Part shown: piece by piece, positions 46,257 to 54,601 of the stretch
Position numbering within the stretch: position 1 is the first letter of the stretch
Layout of the letters: each line of letters begins with the position of its first letter
Assembly: GCA_031265205.1 (NCBI GenBank)
Contig: JAISCZ010000107.1
Span: forward strand, 1 to 64,000
Reading direction: 5' to 3'
Length of the DNA: 64,000 bases
Source: Deltaproteobacteria bacterium
GTDB taxonomy: Bacteria > Desulfobacterota > Desulfarculia > Adiutricales > Adiutricaceae
Translations under genes and position numbers: made by a program
Notes under the pieces: generated by a model
What the model was told of the DNA's origin: nothing
Seen by the model: only the letters and a program-made list of their open reading frames with translations
Databases searched by the model: none

Positions 46257-49139
46257 CTACTCCGCCGCGTTTTCCGGCCCTCGCGGCGCCGCTTTTGGGG
46301 GCGCGGCGACATCTTTGGAGGCCTCCCCGCCTTGACCCAAGAGGCGTTCCGCCGCCGCGTCCCTGGGCCGGGGCGCGGCGGGCGGGGGAGTAGCGGAGGC
46401 GCGCGCTTGAGGCTTCTCGCGGATAGGCGCGTAGAGCCGCGCGAGAGCGCCCAAGGGGTCCTTAATCATTTTTGACTCCAGCAAAACCGCGTAAATCCGC
46501 GCGCTCAAAAGCCGCTCGTCGGTAAAATCAATTTCCGCGAACCTTTCCATGAGACGCGCGCGCTCCTCCTCCAGGACTCCCGCCCCGTCGGGAAAACGGA
46601 TCTCTTCCAGCCATCGATAGGAATAACTCCGCGATTCCTCCCGAATGAGATCGCTAAGCGCCCCGTCTAAGCGCCTCAGCTCCAGTTCTTTCAGTTTGGC
46701 GTAGTCCTCGGCGCGCTCTTTCTCCCAATCGAGTTTATCCCCGGCGAACGCGGGGCCATCGGGATAGCCCTCGGCGCGCGCGCGCTCCCGGAAAATGGCT
46801 TCCATTCCCGCCGTGGCCGGAGCGTTCAAGACCTTTTTGGGCGGAGGGGGAAAAACGAAGGGCGCGGCCGCGTCCCGCGCGCGCCTCTCCTCCGCGAAAG
46901 CGTGGACGCGCGACTCGTATTCCTCGCGCTCGGCGGCGCGGGCCTTGAGGAAGAGATCCAGCTTGCGCGCGCTTTCCGCCAATTCCGCGTCGTCCCGGCG
47001 GGAGCCGATATAGTTCTCGCGAACGTCGGGGGCCTGGCCGCTTAAGAGCCTTAACCGCTCCTCTTTGAGCCGCGCGCCCTCGCCCAAATACAGCTCCTCC
47101 GGGCCGTTTAAGGCCGCGGCCAGGGTCTTGGCGTTGCGGGCCGCGTGGAAGGCCGCCAAGATCTCGACGTTGTCGAGATCAATAACGCAGAAACGGGTGG
47201 CGAGCGCCTCATTGGTCTCGAGGACGTAGCCGTGGAGCGGCGCGCCCCCCACCTGGAAGGGGAACTCCTCTTCCCCTTTCTTCCGCCGCCGCGCGCTGAC
47301 CGCCATGTAATTGGGGACCGCCCCCTTCATGGGCGGCAGGGGAAGGTTTTTGACCACCCGGTTGCGCCGCGCGAAAAAGAGAAGCGTTAAGACGGCGTTA
47401 TAGGCGCGGATCTCCCGCGCGTCGTCGCTCTCCTCCTTTTCCTGGTCCAGTTTGGCCCAACGTAGGGCGAGCGCGCCGACCCGCCTTAGCTCATGGAAAA
47501 AATCATTAAGGGGATAGCTCCGGGTCCACTCCCGCGCCTTGGCCTCGCCGATAAGCCCCAAAACGCTTTGCCACCGCTCTTCCTGGCAAGACAGGAGCCC
47601 CGGGGACAGAAGGCGCCCAAAGACGCAGCTCACCAATGTTTCCCGCGGCCCGTCTTCCAAAGAAAAGTCAAAGTCGGCGCCGCCGTCTTTCTGGGAATTG
47701 AGCTCCGGGAAACTCAAGTCCATCGCGCGCGGAAGCGGCGCCCTTTCCTCGGGCGGCTCGTCGCGGTACCCCTCCTCCTCGAGGGTCGGCGGCGACGGCT
47801 TGAAGTCTATTATCGCCAGAATATAGTTCTTGATCTTCTCGGCCTCGGCGGTCGCCCGGAAAAGCTCGTTGGGATTCTTCTCGAGCATGGATATCCAGTG
47901 GCTCGCGTAGGAGGCGTGGTCCCCGAGGTAATAGCGGAGGTTCAGATCGATGGCGACCATCCAGGAGGCGATTTCCGCGCGCAGCTCCTCCCGCGCGTAC
48001 TCGGCGGTCCCATATTTGTCGCCGCGCCTCCCCAAGCGGTCCTCGTGGCGGGTCCAGTGGGCCAATTCGTGGAGCGCGGTGGAATAGTAGCCCTCCTGGT
48101 CGGGGAAAGAGGCCTTGGGGGGAAGATGGATCGCGTCGTCGCGGGAGGAATAGAAGGCTTTGTTCCTTTGGTCGTGGATAAACTTCGCCCCCGACTGGAG
48201 CATGATTTCCTCCACCTTCGCGATGGGATCCCAGGAGGGCGCGATGGGCTCAAAGGGCGGGAGGGGCTCGCCGTCGCGATCCGTCAGCTCGGCGTAATTA
48301 AAGACGCGAAAAAACCTAATAAGGGGCCTGACGAACTCCACCTTGACGGAAATGAGCTCGCCCGACGGGCTCCGAAGCGGCAGCCCGGCTTCGTCGCGCG
48401 GCAACGTCTTCTCTTTCCACTGAAAAAACTCAATGGAGGAGGCCCGCGCCCCCTTTTTGATGAGGAACCCGGCTTTTTGGGCCTGCTTGAAGGTTATCCA
48501 CCGCGGGTCCTGATAGCCCCGGTCAATGAGCGCGATCCGATTTATCCCCCGGTAAACGGTTCCGGAAGTGGGATTGAAGGGGGCGACCGACTGGAGGGGA
48601 TTCCAAGGTTTCTGCCACGGCGCCGAGGATTCGCGCAAAAGCCAGATCATCCTATTGGCCAGAAGAACGCGGGGGCCGCTCGGGGCCTCCGCCGGGGCCG
48701 GGCTCGCCGCCGGGGCCGGCTTCGCCGCCGCGGCTGGCCTTACGCTTGTCGTCGGGGCCTCCGCCGCGGCCGCTGTTGGGGCCCCGCCTGGGGCTGGCGT
48801 TAAGGCCGCGGACTGACTCGCCGGCGGGGCCGGCGTTGGGGTTGGAGGAGGGGCCGTGGCTGGCGCCGGAGGCGCGATTGGAGCCACGGACGGCGCTGAA
48901 GTCGCCGCCCCGGCTGGGCTAGCCGCCGCGACCGGGCTTGGAGTTGGGGACGTGGTCGGCGCCGAAGGCGCGGTTGGCGGCGGAGCCGGCGTCACGGTCG
49001 GGACCGGGGCCGGGCTCGCCGTCGCGGCCTGGGCCGGCGCGAGGACCGACGTTGGGGTCACCGTTGAACTCGCCGTTGGGGACATGGCCGCGGTTGTGCC
49101 TCGCGGGCGCTTGGGGCCCTGGGATTTATCGTTCGTCAT
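46257..49139 (-). CDS. ArdC-like antirestriction protein with zincin metallopeptidase motif
   Basis: A 960-residue cytoplasmic protein at the end of the conjugative operon. Residues 1-~150 are Pro/Ala/Thr low complexity. Residues ~155-265 form the ArdC N-terminal domain (WLLRESSAPWQKPWNP, SGTVYRGINRIALID, WITFKQAQKAGFLIKKGARAS), which in plasmid ArdC binds single-stranded DNA. A zincin domain follows with HELAH at 357-361 (ALHELAHWTRHEDRLGR). The remaining ~500 residues are mostly charged helices of unknown role. ArdC protects incoming plasmid DNA from restriction. The start overlaps the stop of the preceding gene (TAATG) with AAGGAG upstream, so translation is coupled. It is about three times the usual ~300 residues. 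A dead partial copy lies at 22.4-23.0 kb. Confidence 0.88.
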   Translation of the reverse strand: MTNDKSQGPKRPRGTTAAMSPTASSTVTPTSVLAPAQAATASPAPVPTVTPAPPPTAPSAPTTSPTPSPVAAASPAGAATSAPSVAPIAPPAPATAPPPTPTPAPPASQSAALTPAPGGAPTAAAAEAPTTSVRPAAAAKPAPAASPAPAEAPSGPRVLLANRMIWLLRESSAPWQKPWNPLQSVAPFNPTSGTVYRGINRIALIDRGYQDPRWITFKQAQKAGFLIKKGARASSIEFFQWKEKTLPRDEAGLPLRSPSGELISVKVEFVRPLIRFFRVFNYAELTDRDGEPLPPFEPIAPSWDPIAKVEEIMLQSGAKFIHDQRNKAFYSSRDDAIHLPPKASFPDQEGYYSTALHELAHWTRHEDRLGRRGDKYGTAEYAREELRAEIASWMVAIDLNLRYYLGDHASYASHWISMLEKNPNELFRATAEAEKIKNYILAIIDFKPSPPTLEEEGYRDEPPEERAPLPRAMDLSFPELNSQKDGGADFDFSLEDGPRETLVSCVFGRLLSPGLLSCQEERWQSVLGLIGEAKAREWTRSYPLNDFFHELRRVGALALRWAKLDQEKEESDDAREIRAYNAVLTLLFFARRNRVVKNLPLPPMKGAVPNYMAVSARRRKKGEEEFPFQVGGAPLHGYVLETNEALATRFCVIDLDNVEILAAFHAARNAKTLAAALNGPEELYLGEGARLKEERLRLLSGQAPDVRENYIGSRRDDAELAESARKLDLFLKARAAEREEYESRVHAFAEERRARDAAAPFVFPPPPKKVLNAPATAGMEAIFRERARAEGYPDGPAFAGDKLDWEKERAEDYAKLKELELRRLDGALSDLIREESRSYSYRWLEEIRFPDGAGVLEEERARLMERFAEIDFTDERLLSARIYAVLLESKMIKDPLGALARLYAPIREKPQARASATPPPAAPRPRDAAAERLLGQGGEASKDVAAPPKAAPRGPENAAE

Positions 49140-49516
49140 TACGTACGCTCTCCTTTCGTTTCGGTCGCTTGGAGAGGCGCGCCCGACGAGTCAGGCGCCT
49201 CCCCCGGGGGCGCGTCAAGCGACGCGCCCCCTTCCAATATTTCCGCCGCGCTCTCTCCCTGTCCTTCGCCCGCGGCCTCTTCCCGATAAAGCGCGTAGAG
49301 ATATTCCCGCGCGGGGTCGAAGAGATCGTCCTCCGTGACGGCGTCCTCCTCGAAGGCGCCCAGCGCGTCCGCGAGATTTGGATCCACGCCAAAGCTAGCC
49401 CAGGGACGCTCGCTTAAAAAACGCTCCATTTTCCGCGTCTCCGCCCAAAGGGCTTCGTCCCCCGGAAACTCCTCGCCGCCAAAAGATTCACGCCACAGGC
49501 GCTTCCAAAAACTCAC
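49139..49516 (-). CDS. Small acidic protein of the conjugative operon
   Basis: A 125-residue protein without a known family. GTG 49516 is chosen because GAGGAG lies upstream, the preceding gene ends 13 bp earlier, and the region further upstream in this frame overlaps that gene. It is Glu/Asp-rich (AFEEDAVTEDDLFDPAREYLYALYREE), with a Trp-rich N-terminus (FWKRLWRESFG). Its stop overlaps the ArdC-like start, tying the two together. It could be a small cofactor of the ArdC-like protein; this is inferred only from coupling. Confidence 0.65.
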   Translation of the reverse strand: MSFWKRLWRESFGGEEFPGDEALWAETRKMERFLSERPWASFGVDPNLADALGAFEEDAVTEDDLFDPAREYLYALYREEAAGEGQGESAAEILEGGASLDAPPGEAPDSSGAPLQATETKGERT

Positions 49517-49529
49517 GCGTTTCTCCTCG

Positions 49530-50279
49530 CTAGAAAAGCCGCCGCGGCGTGGCGCCGCGAAGCCGCGCGGATTTCGCGGCCTTTCGCGCCAAAATGGCGA
49601 GATAATCCGGCCCTGTCCGCAAAAAATCCCAAACTGTCCCTCCCACTTCGTTTTCCCCAGATTCCGCGCCCCGCGCCACAAAGAGGTTGGCGGCCGAAAG
49701 CATAAGCTCCGCGCCGAGTTTGAGACCCAGGATGGAGAAGGCCTTGGCGACTTTCCCCCACGCGCTGAGGGAATAAAGCGAGCTCTCGCGCGCGCCCACG
49801 CGCTTTTCGATTAAGTCGATTAAAAGCTCCCCCGACCGGCCCGGTCGCGCTCCCGCGAAACGGCCGAATATATAATGGAGCGATAAGGGCTCCGTAACCT
49901 TGGAGCGCTTAAAAAGCCCTCCCGGGCACGCGGGGCCGACGAAAGAGACTCTTCCCACGGTCCCCGAAGCGTTCCCCGAAAAGTTCCCCAAAGCGCTTCC
50001 CGGCTCGCTCCCCGCCTCAAGAATGGATGGCGTAAGAGAGATAAACTCGACGAGGAACCCGTCGCCCGCCTTGAGACGGCAATCATTAAAAGCTTGGATT
50101 TGCCGACCGTCGCCGACAAGCGCGCGGTAGGCGATAAAACCCCCGCGTCCATCCCCAAACCCTCTCCCGGGCCACCGCGGGCCCTCCAAGACCAAAGTCA
50201 GCGACGGATCCGAGAAATCTTGGGGCGCGCGGGCCTCCAACAGCCGACCGTGAAGATAATGAACCGAGCGCATTGGCAT
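49530..50279 (-). CDS. Unrecognised protein of the conjugative operon
   Basis: A 249-residue soluble protein. ATG 50279 has an excellent AAGGAGG at seven bases. The N-terminal ~100 residues look beta-rich (VHYLHGRLLEAR, SLTLVLEGPRW, GGFIAYRALVGDGRQIQAFNDCRL, GDGFLVEFISLTP), possibly a small barrel. The C-terminal part is helical (GKVAKAFSILGLKLGAELMLSAANLF) and ends basic. I know no match among IncI or Dot/Icm proteins. It lies between dotM and the 125-residue acidic gene on the same strand, so a transfer-related accessory role is likely but unproven. Confidence 0.65.
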   Translation of the reverse strand: MPMRSVHYLHGRLLEARAPQDFSDPSLTLVLEGPRWPGRGFGDGRGGFIAYRALVGDGRQIQAFNDCRLKAGDGFLVEFISLTPSILEAGSEPGSALGNFSGNASGTVGRVSFVGPACPGGLFKRSKVTEPLSLHYIFGRFAGARPGRSGELLIDLIEKRVGARESSLYSLSAWGKVAKAFSILGLKLGAELMLSAANLFVARGAESGENEVGGTVWDFLRTGPDYLAILARKAAKSARLRGATPRRLF

Positions 50280-50583
50280 AAAAGCCTCCTTACCGCGCCA
50301 GGCGCGCCAGGCGCCGCGCGAAAAAAAACAAGAAAAAAACGGCGGGACGGCGGGCGAAAGCTCGCCGCCTTCTAGCCCGCGCGCGCTTGGAGCGCGACGC
50401 GAGGAAAAAAGAAAAAACGTCTCTTCCGCGCGCCGCGCGAAGACTCTTCCGGGGCCCGAGCGAAAGCGCCCTAGGACGAACCCATCCTTCAGTCCTCAAG
50501 CGTTTTCGCCTTCCCCCGGGACGGCGCGCGCCTCCTCCCCCGAGCGAGGAGCGGAAGCCTCTCGCCGCAAGACGTTTCCGCCC
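50280..50583. other. 304-bp gap in the conjugative operon
   Basis: GC- and A-rich sequence between dotM and the next gene. Open frames here are Arg/Lys runs without starts. No promoter or terminator could be supported. Confidence 0.4.
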
Positions 50584-52221
50584 TTAAGCCTTCCTCCGCT
50601 TTAAAGTCGGCGCCTGGCGCGCGAGTTTCTCGCGCCGCGCCTTTTTCCGCGAAACGCGCCGCGAGATTGCCGGCGGCTCCTCCGCGAGAGGCGAAGTCAG
50701 AGTTACGGGCGACTCCTCCGCGATAGAAGGAGCCAGCGTTACGGGCGGCGCCGCCCAAAAACCATCGCCCTCCCCCGCGGAAGCGGCCAGCGGATCCCCG
50801 GAAAAATCCTCAATCGCGTAGTCCAAGCTTTGGGCGCGCGAAGACTCCCCCGGGATCTCTAAATCCGCGCTTAAGTTCCCCAAAATCGCGGCGCCCGCGC
50901 CGCGCGGATGGCCTAACGCCTCCCCGCTCGCCAGCGCGACCCGCGCTTCCGTATCCTCGCGCGAGAGTTCTCCCGCGGTCGCGCGAGCGTCTTGGCTCTC
51001 TTGGATTTCCGCGTCAGCGCGGGCCTCCAAGGGGAAAGGCGCGCGGTCGCCGGAAGCGGCGCCCGCGTTGGGGAGGGAGTCCTGACAGGGTTGGGGGAGC
51101 CAGCCCCCGGATTTTAAGGCCGCGTCGAGGCATTCCACGGCCGGGAGCGTCTGGGGCTCCCGGAGGGCGCGCCCCTCCCATTCCTCGGAAAGGTAGTGGG
51201 CGTAAACGCCCGCGGCCTCGCTCCAAACCCCCTGGCCCTCGTCTTGCGCCAAAGCGTAGTAAAGGGCGCGCGAGGAGGGTTTCAGCCAGAGCCACCGCGC
51301 GGCGGGCGTCTCCCCCCGGGCGCGGGCGAGTTTCCACAGGGCCAGCAAATAAACGTTCGCGTGGCTCCGGTGGCGCTCCAAGTCCTTATGCCGAAAATCG
51401 CGGTAGCGCTCCAAGGCCATATCGATCTCCGCCGCGCCGCTCGCGAAATCCACGGGCTCCCAGCTCTGGTTGAGATTGTCGAAAATCCGCGCGGACTCCT
51501 CCCGGTCGCCGTTCGCCTGGGCGAGCAGGGCCGCGGCCAGGGCCTTCGCGGGGAGGGGCAAAGACCCCAGGTCCCCGTCAAAGCGTTCCCCCAGCTGGGC
51601 GGCGAAGGCCGCGGAGGCCTTCTCCCTGTCCAAAAAGTTAGGCGCGCCCCGAGCCGGGGAATCCGCGCGGGGCTGGCCCGTCGCCAAATCCGCGATTTCC
51701 TCGGGACGGTAGGGGCTCCCTTTGGGATCCAAAAGCAGCCCGCGCGTCGCCGCGAAAAAAGCGGGACTCTGGGCCAGGGCCCAAGGTCCCGAGGGACTGG
51801 GGCAATTCGCGAAGGGCCCGAAGCGAGGAGCGGGGGCGAGACAAGGAAAACTCTCTATCCGAGGCTCGGCGAGCGCCCACCCGCCCGGGCGGGGCGCGGC
51901 GCGGTCCCCGCGCCGCCGCAGGGCCGCGAAGAGCAAAAAGAGCGCCTCGAGAGGCAAAATGGCCTTAAACAGCCATGGCCCAGCGTAAGCCAAAACGTCC
52001 GCGAGGCTCAGCGCGAACGTCCCGGAACGCGCGAGCCTTTCCAGGCCAAGCAAATACTCGCGCGCCTCATGGAGCGTCTCCAAGGGTTTTAAGAGAAGCG
52101 CGGTCGCGGCCCCCAGGGCTTGGCTCAAACGCGTCGCGACAAAGGGAGCGAGCAGGGTCGCGAAAAGGAGCGCGAAAGCCAGAGATAAAAGCCAGCCGCC
52201 GTTCCGAAGGGAAAAACGCAT
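50584..52221 (-). CDS. dotM: DotM/IcmP/TrbA-family coupling-complex protein
   Basis: A 545-residue inner-membrane protein. Two N-terminal transmembrane segments (~8-30 and ~80-103) are followed by a cytoplasmic domain with the DotM hallmarks. These are R-H-R-S-H-A-N-V-Y-L-L-A-LW-K-L-A-R-A-R-G-E near residue 290, then RWLWLKPSSRALYYALAQ and AAGVYAHYLSEE. The last ~150 residues are an Ala/Glu/Asp-rich tail ending in a basic KK-AR cluster, absent from the ~380-residue classical proteins. In Dot/Icm and IncI systems DotM/TrbA partners the DotL/TrbC coupling ATPase to recruit substrates to the channel. DotL is not in the window. Confidence 0.85.
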   Translation of the reverse strand: MRFSLRNGGWLLSLAFALLFATLLAPFVATRLSQALGAATALLLKPLETLHEAREYLLGLERLARSGTFALSLADVLAYAGPWLFKAILPLEALFLLFAALRRRGDRAAPRPGGWALAEPRIESFPCLAPAPRFGPFANCPSPSGPWALAQSPAFFAATRGLLLDPKGSPYRPEEIADLATGQPRADSPARGAPNFLDREKASAAFAAQLGERFDGDLGSLPLPAKALAAALLAQANGDREESARIFDNLNQSWEPVDFASGAAEIDMALERYRDFRHKDLERHRSHANVYLLALWKLARARGETPAARWLWLKPSSRALYYALAQDEGQGVWSEAAGVYAHYLSEEWEGRALREPQTLPAVECLDAALKSGGWLPQPCQDSLPNAGAASGDRAPFPLEARADAEIQESQDARATAGELSREDTEARVALASGEALGHPRGAGAAILGNLSADLEIPGESSRAQSLDYAIEDFSGDPLAASAGEGDGFWAAPPVTLAPSIAEESPVTLTSPLAEEPPAISRRVSRKKARREKLARQAPTLKRRKA

Positions 52222-52372
52222 ACGTTCCTCAAAAGGGGCGCTTTAGGGCGCGCCCGGCCCTCATGGGTATCGTTAAAAGCTCGCGGGCAAAAGCGCGCTT
52301 CTCGCGCCGCGCGTCCCCCCAGGGTCCTTCGCTATCCCCCGCCGTGGCGGGGGGGATAGCGAGGGCGCCCCG

Positions 52373-52834
52373 CTAACGCAAGGAGTCGAAAATGTCCTCG
52401 CTAAGCCCCCCGTTCCAGGGCAGGGCCTGATTGCCGCCCCTGGCGTAGACTCCCCCGTGGGAGGGGTAAGCGGGAACGTGGGCGCCAATTTGTCGGCGGG
52501 CCTCGCGGCAAAGCCTATCCACCTGGCTCTCCAGATCGGGGAGCGGGGGAAAGCCGGGAAAATCGCTCCCGCCGTAGATTCCGCCCAGGCAGTCGGCGAA
52601 AAGGCTTTCCTCCTCCGCGCTCTCGGGGTAACCCTCCTCCCGCCGATCCTCCTCGCGCGTTATTTCCCGCTCGATCTTCCCCGCGGAAGCCGCGGAACTC
52701 TCCTGGCAATCGGAAAAGGCGACGAGGCGCGAGGCGCGCGCCAAACTCAAACTGAAAATAAAGGCGAGCGCGCCTAAGACCGCGAGCCATCCGCAAACGG
52801 GGCCGCGCGAGCGCCCCCAAACCGCGTAAGACAT
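52373..52834 (-). CDS. Small membrane-anchored protein between dotC and dotM
   Basis: A 153-residue protein. ATG 52834 is chosen for GGAGG upstream. An N-terminal hydrophobic segment (CGWLAVLGALAFIFSLSLA) acts as an anchor or signal. An acidic linker (EREITREEDRREEG) and a C-terminal part with two cysteines (LFADCLGG; VDRLCREARRQIG) and Gly/Pro-rich sequence follow. I do not recognise a family. It probably faces the periplasm and may be a lineage-specific transfer-channel component. Confidence 0.6.
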   Translation of the reverse strand: MSYAVWGRSRGPVCGWLAVLGALAFIFSLSLARASRLVAFSDCQESSAASAGKIEREITREEDRREEGYPESAEEESLFADCLGGIYGGSDFPGFPPLPDLESQVDRLCREARRQIGAHVPAYPSHGGVYARGGNQALPWNGGLSEDIFDSLR

Positions 52835-53155
52835 AATGTTTCCTCCTGGCGCCGGGCGAGCGTGTCGCCTCAAGCGCGCGATACCGGCCTCTCAAGCGCC
52901 TCCCCTCGCTTTTGGAGCGGATTGGCCCCGAGCCCCAAACGCGAAAGACGCGAAAAGCCTTAAAAATAATCTTCCGTTCCCCCGCGCCGGCTTTCCGCCA
53001 GACCGCTGGTGGCGGTGGGGGGCCTTATGGCGGCGGCCTTAAGGCGGAAGAGCGCGAAAATCCGAGTCCCTCGCCGCGCGAAACGGAGCCAAAGCCATAA
53101 GCTAGAGGCCAAGGCGGCGCGGGCCTTGGCTCCGACGCCTTCGCGCGCCAAGGCT
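52835..53155. other. 321-bp gap in the conjugative operon
   Basis: GC-rich sequence between dotC and the small membrane-protein gene. I see no gene, terminator or promoter that stands out. Confidence 0.4.
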
Positions 53156-53983
53156 TTAACGGCCCTTCTTTTGGCGCGGGCGGGGGGACTCGCTCGGCAA
53201 AAAGCTTCCGTCTCGCAAAAGGTCATAAAGGGTCAGCCCGTAAATCAGGGATCTTTCGCCAACGCTTATCTCCTCGCGGTCGCTTTGAGCCTCCGGGGGG
53301 CTTAAGAGCTTTGCCCCATAAAGCTCGCGGTAAAGCCAAAGGCCCAGGTAATCGCGCTTAAGCTCCGCGAGCCGGCTCGCGAACAGAAGGTCCCCCTGTT
53401 CCGCGCCGAGGGCGAAACCTTTGCGGATCCTTTGGGCCCAGGCCCTTTTTTCGCCCGCGCCCACCGGCCACAGGGAAGGATGCGTTTCCGCGTCCCCGCC
53501 TAAATCCGCGAGCAGGTAAGAGCGCCAGTTGGGGGGAACGCTCGCGATTTTGGCTTTTGAGACCAAAAGGTAGCTTTTCTCCTGCGTGGAGGCCTTTTTT
53601 TGGCCGTCCTCGACGCGCAGGGCGAATCCCGCCTCCGCGACGACCGGCGGGACAATCAGCAGATTTCCCTCCCTGATTAAAAGGGGACGGAAATCAAAGA
53701 GGGCGTCCAGCCTCCGGGAAAGGGGAAGAACCTCCTTTTCCAAAATTTCCCGGTAACGCCACCGGGTCCCGGCCTGAATGGAGCTCATCAGGGCCGCGTC
53801 CCGCTGGGCTCGGTCCCTTAACTCGCCCAGGACGGCGCTTTCCCGCGCGCCCTCCAGGCGCAGAAGCTTTTGGAGCTCCGGCGGGTCTCCCGCGGCCGCC
53901 GCCGGCGGCCCCAGCGCGGCGCTGAGGAAAAAGAGCGCCGCCGCTATCCAAGCGCCTTTGTGGCGCGCGCGCGTAACCTTCAT
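53156..53983 (-). CDS. dotC: DotC/TraI-like outer-membrane core-complex protein
   Basis: A 275-residue exported protein. The signal peptide (WIAAALFFLSAALGPPAAAA) is followed by a mature domain with DotC features: RDRAQRDAALMSSIQAGTRWRYREI, LDALFDFRPLLI, LLIVPPVVAEAGFAL, then NWRSYLLAD and WAQRIRKGFALGAEQ. In Legionella, DotC is a lipoprotein that with DotD and DotH forms the outer-membrane ring of the type IVB channel. Here I find no lipobox cysteine, so it may be a soluble periplasmic version held by its partners. Its start overlaps the stop of dotD by 4 bp. Confidence 0.85.
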   Translation of the reverse strand: MKVTRARHKGAWIAAALFFLSAALGPPAAAAGDPPELQKLLRLEGARESAVLGELRDRAQRDAALMSSIQAGTRWRYREILEKEVLPLSRRLDALFDFRPLLIREGNLLIVPPVVAEAGFALRVEDGQKKASTQEKSYLLVSKAKIASVPPNWRSYLLADLGGDAETHPSLWPVGAGEKRAWAQRIRKGFALGAEQGDLLFASRLAELKRDYLGLWLYRELYGAKLLSPPEAQSDREEISVGERSLIYGLTLYDLLRDGSFLPSESPRPRQKKGR

Positions 53984-54447
53984 TGGTGGGCCTCGCTTAA
54001 ATAAAAAGTCCGGTAGAGATAGTCCGCCTCAACCCTTTCGCCGCTTAAGGCGAGATCCTCATTGAGGCGCCGCAAAAGGGCGCCGACCGTCGCGGGGGCG
54101 AGGCTTAAGGGCCAATCAATACGCTCCAAGCCGCGACCCGGCGCGATCCGACAGTTCCACCCAAGGCTTTCCGCGAGGGCCGTCAAAAGTTCCCGCGCCT
54201 CCCCGCGATAGTCCTCTTCCAGGGCCAAGGGCCTGTTTAAAAGCCCGTCTTCCGGAAAAAGGGCGGAACGCGCGTCGGCGCGCAGCCTCGCGCCGTAGAC
54301 CTCCCGGGAAACCAAAGAGAGCGCTCTGGCGCTTCCGTCCTCCCGCGAGGATTCCTCCGGAAGGCGCGCGCCTCTCTCGCGGGCGCAGCCCGCGAGGGAG
54401 GCGGCCAGCGCCGCCGCGAAAAGAAGCTTCCATAAAAAAAACGGCAT
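53980..54447 (-). CDS. dotD: DotD/TraH-like core-complex lipoprotein
   Basis: A 155-residue lipoprotein. ATG 54447 is chosen because GGAGG lies upstream and it gives a textbook signal with lipobox LAGC (AAALAASLAGC). The mature domain has the secretin-N0-like fold pattern seen in DotD: EARELLTALAESLGWNCRI, WPLSLAPATVGALLRRLNEDL. DotD anchors DotH and DotC in the outer membrane. Length and gene order (dotD immediately before dotC) match IncI and Dot/Icm loci. It overlaps dotC by 4 bp. Confidence 0.83.
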   Translation of the reverse strand: MPFFLWKLLFAAALAASLAGCARERGARLPEESSREDGSARALSLVSREVYGARLRADARSALFPEDGLLNRPLALEEDYRGEARELLTALAESLGWNCRIAPGRGLERIDWPLSLAPATVGALLRRLNEDLALSGERVEADYLYRTFYLSEAHQ

Positions 54448-54601
54448 ATCGCTCGCCTCCAAAAATTGTCTCGCCGCCCCAAAAAGGGGCGCGCCCAAGA
54501 ATGTCGCCCTCAGCGCGCGCCCGCGCGGGCTACGGCTCAAGAAAGAAAAACGCGAAGGAATGAAAAGCGCCCGATTAAGCGCCCGCGAGCGGCGGGCCGC
54601 C

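Noticed and set aside
47493-48803. Long + strand open frame (436 codons)
   Set aside because: Antisense to the ArdC-like gene, which has clear domains, a ribosome-binding site and coupling; the frame is open because of high GC.
51196-52092. + strand open frame of 298 codons
   Set aside because: Shadow of dotM, whose family motifs are clear.
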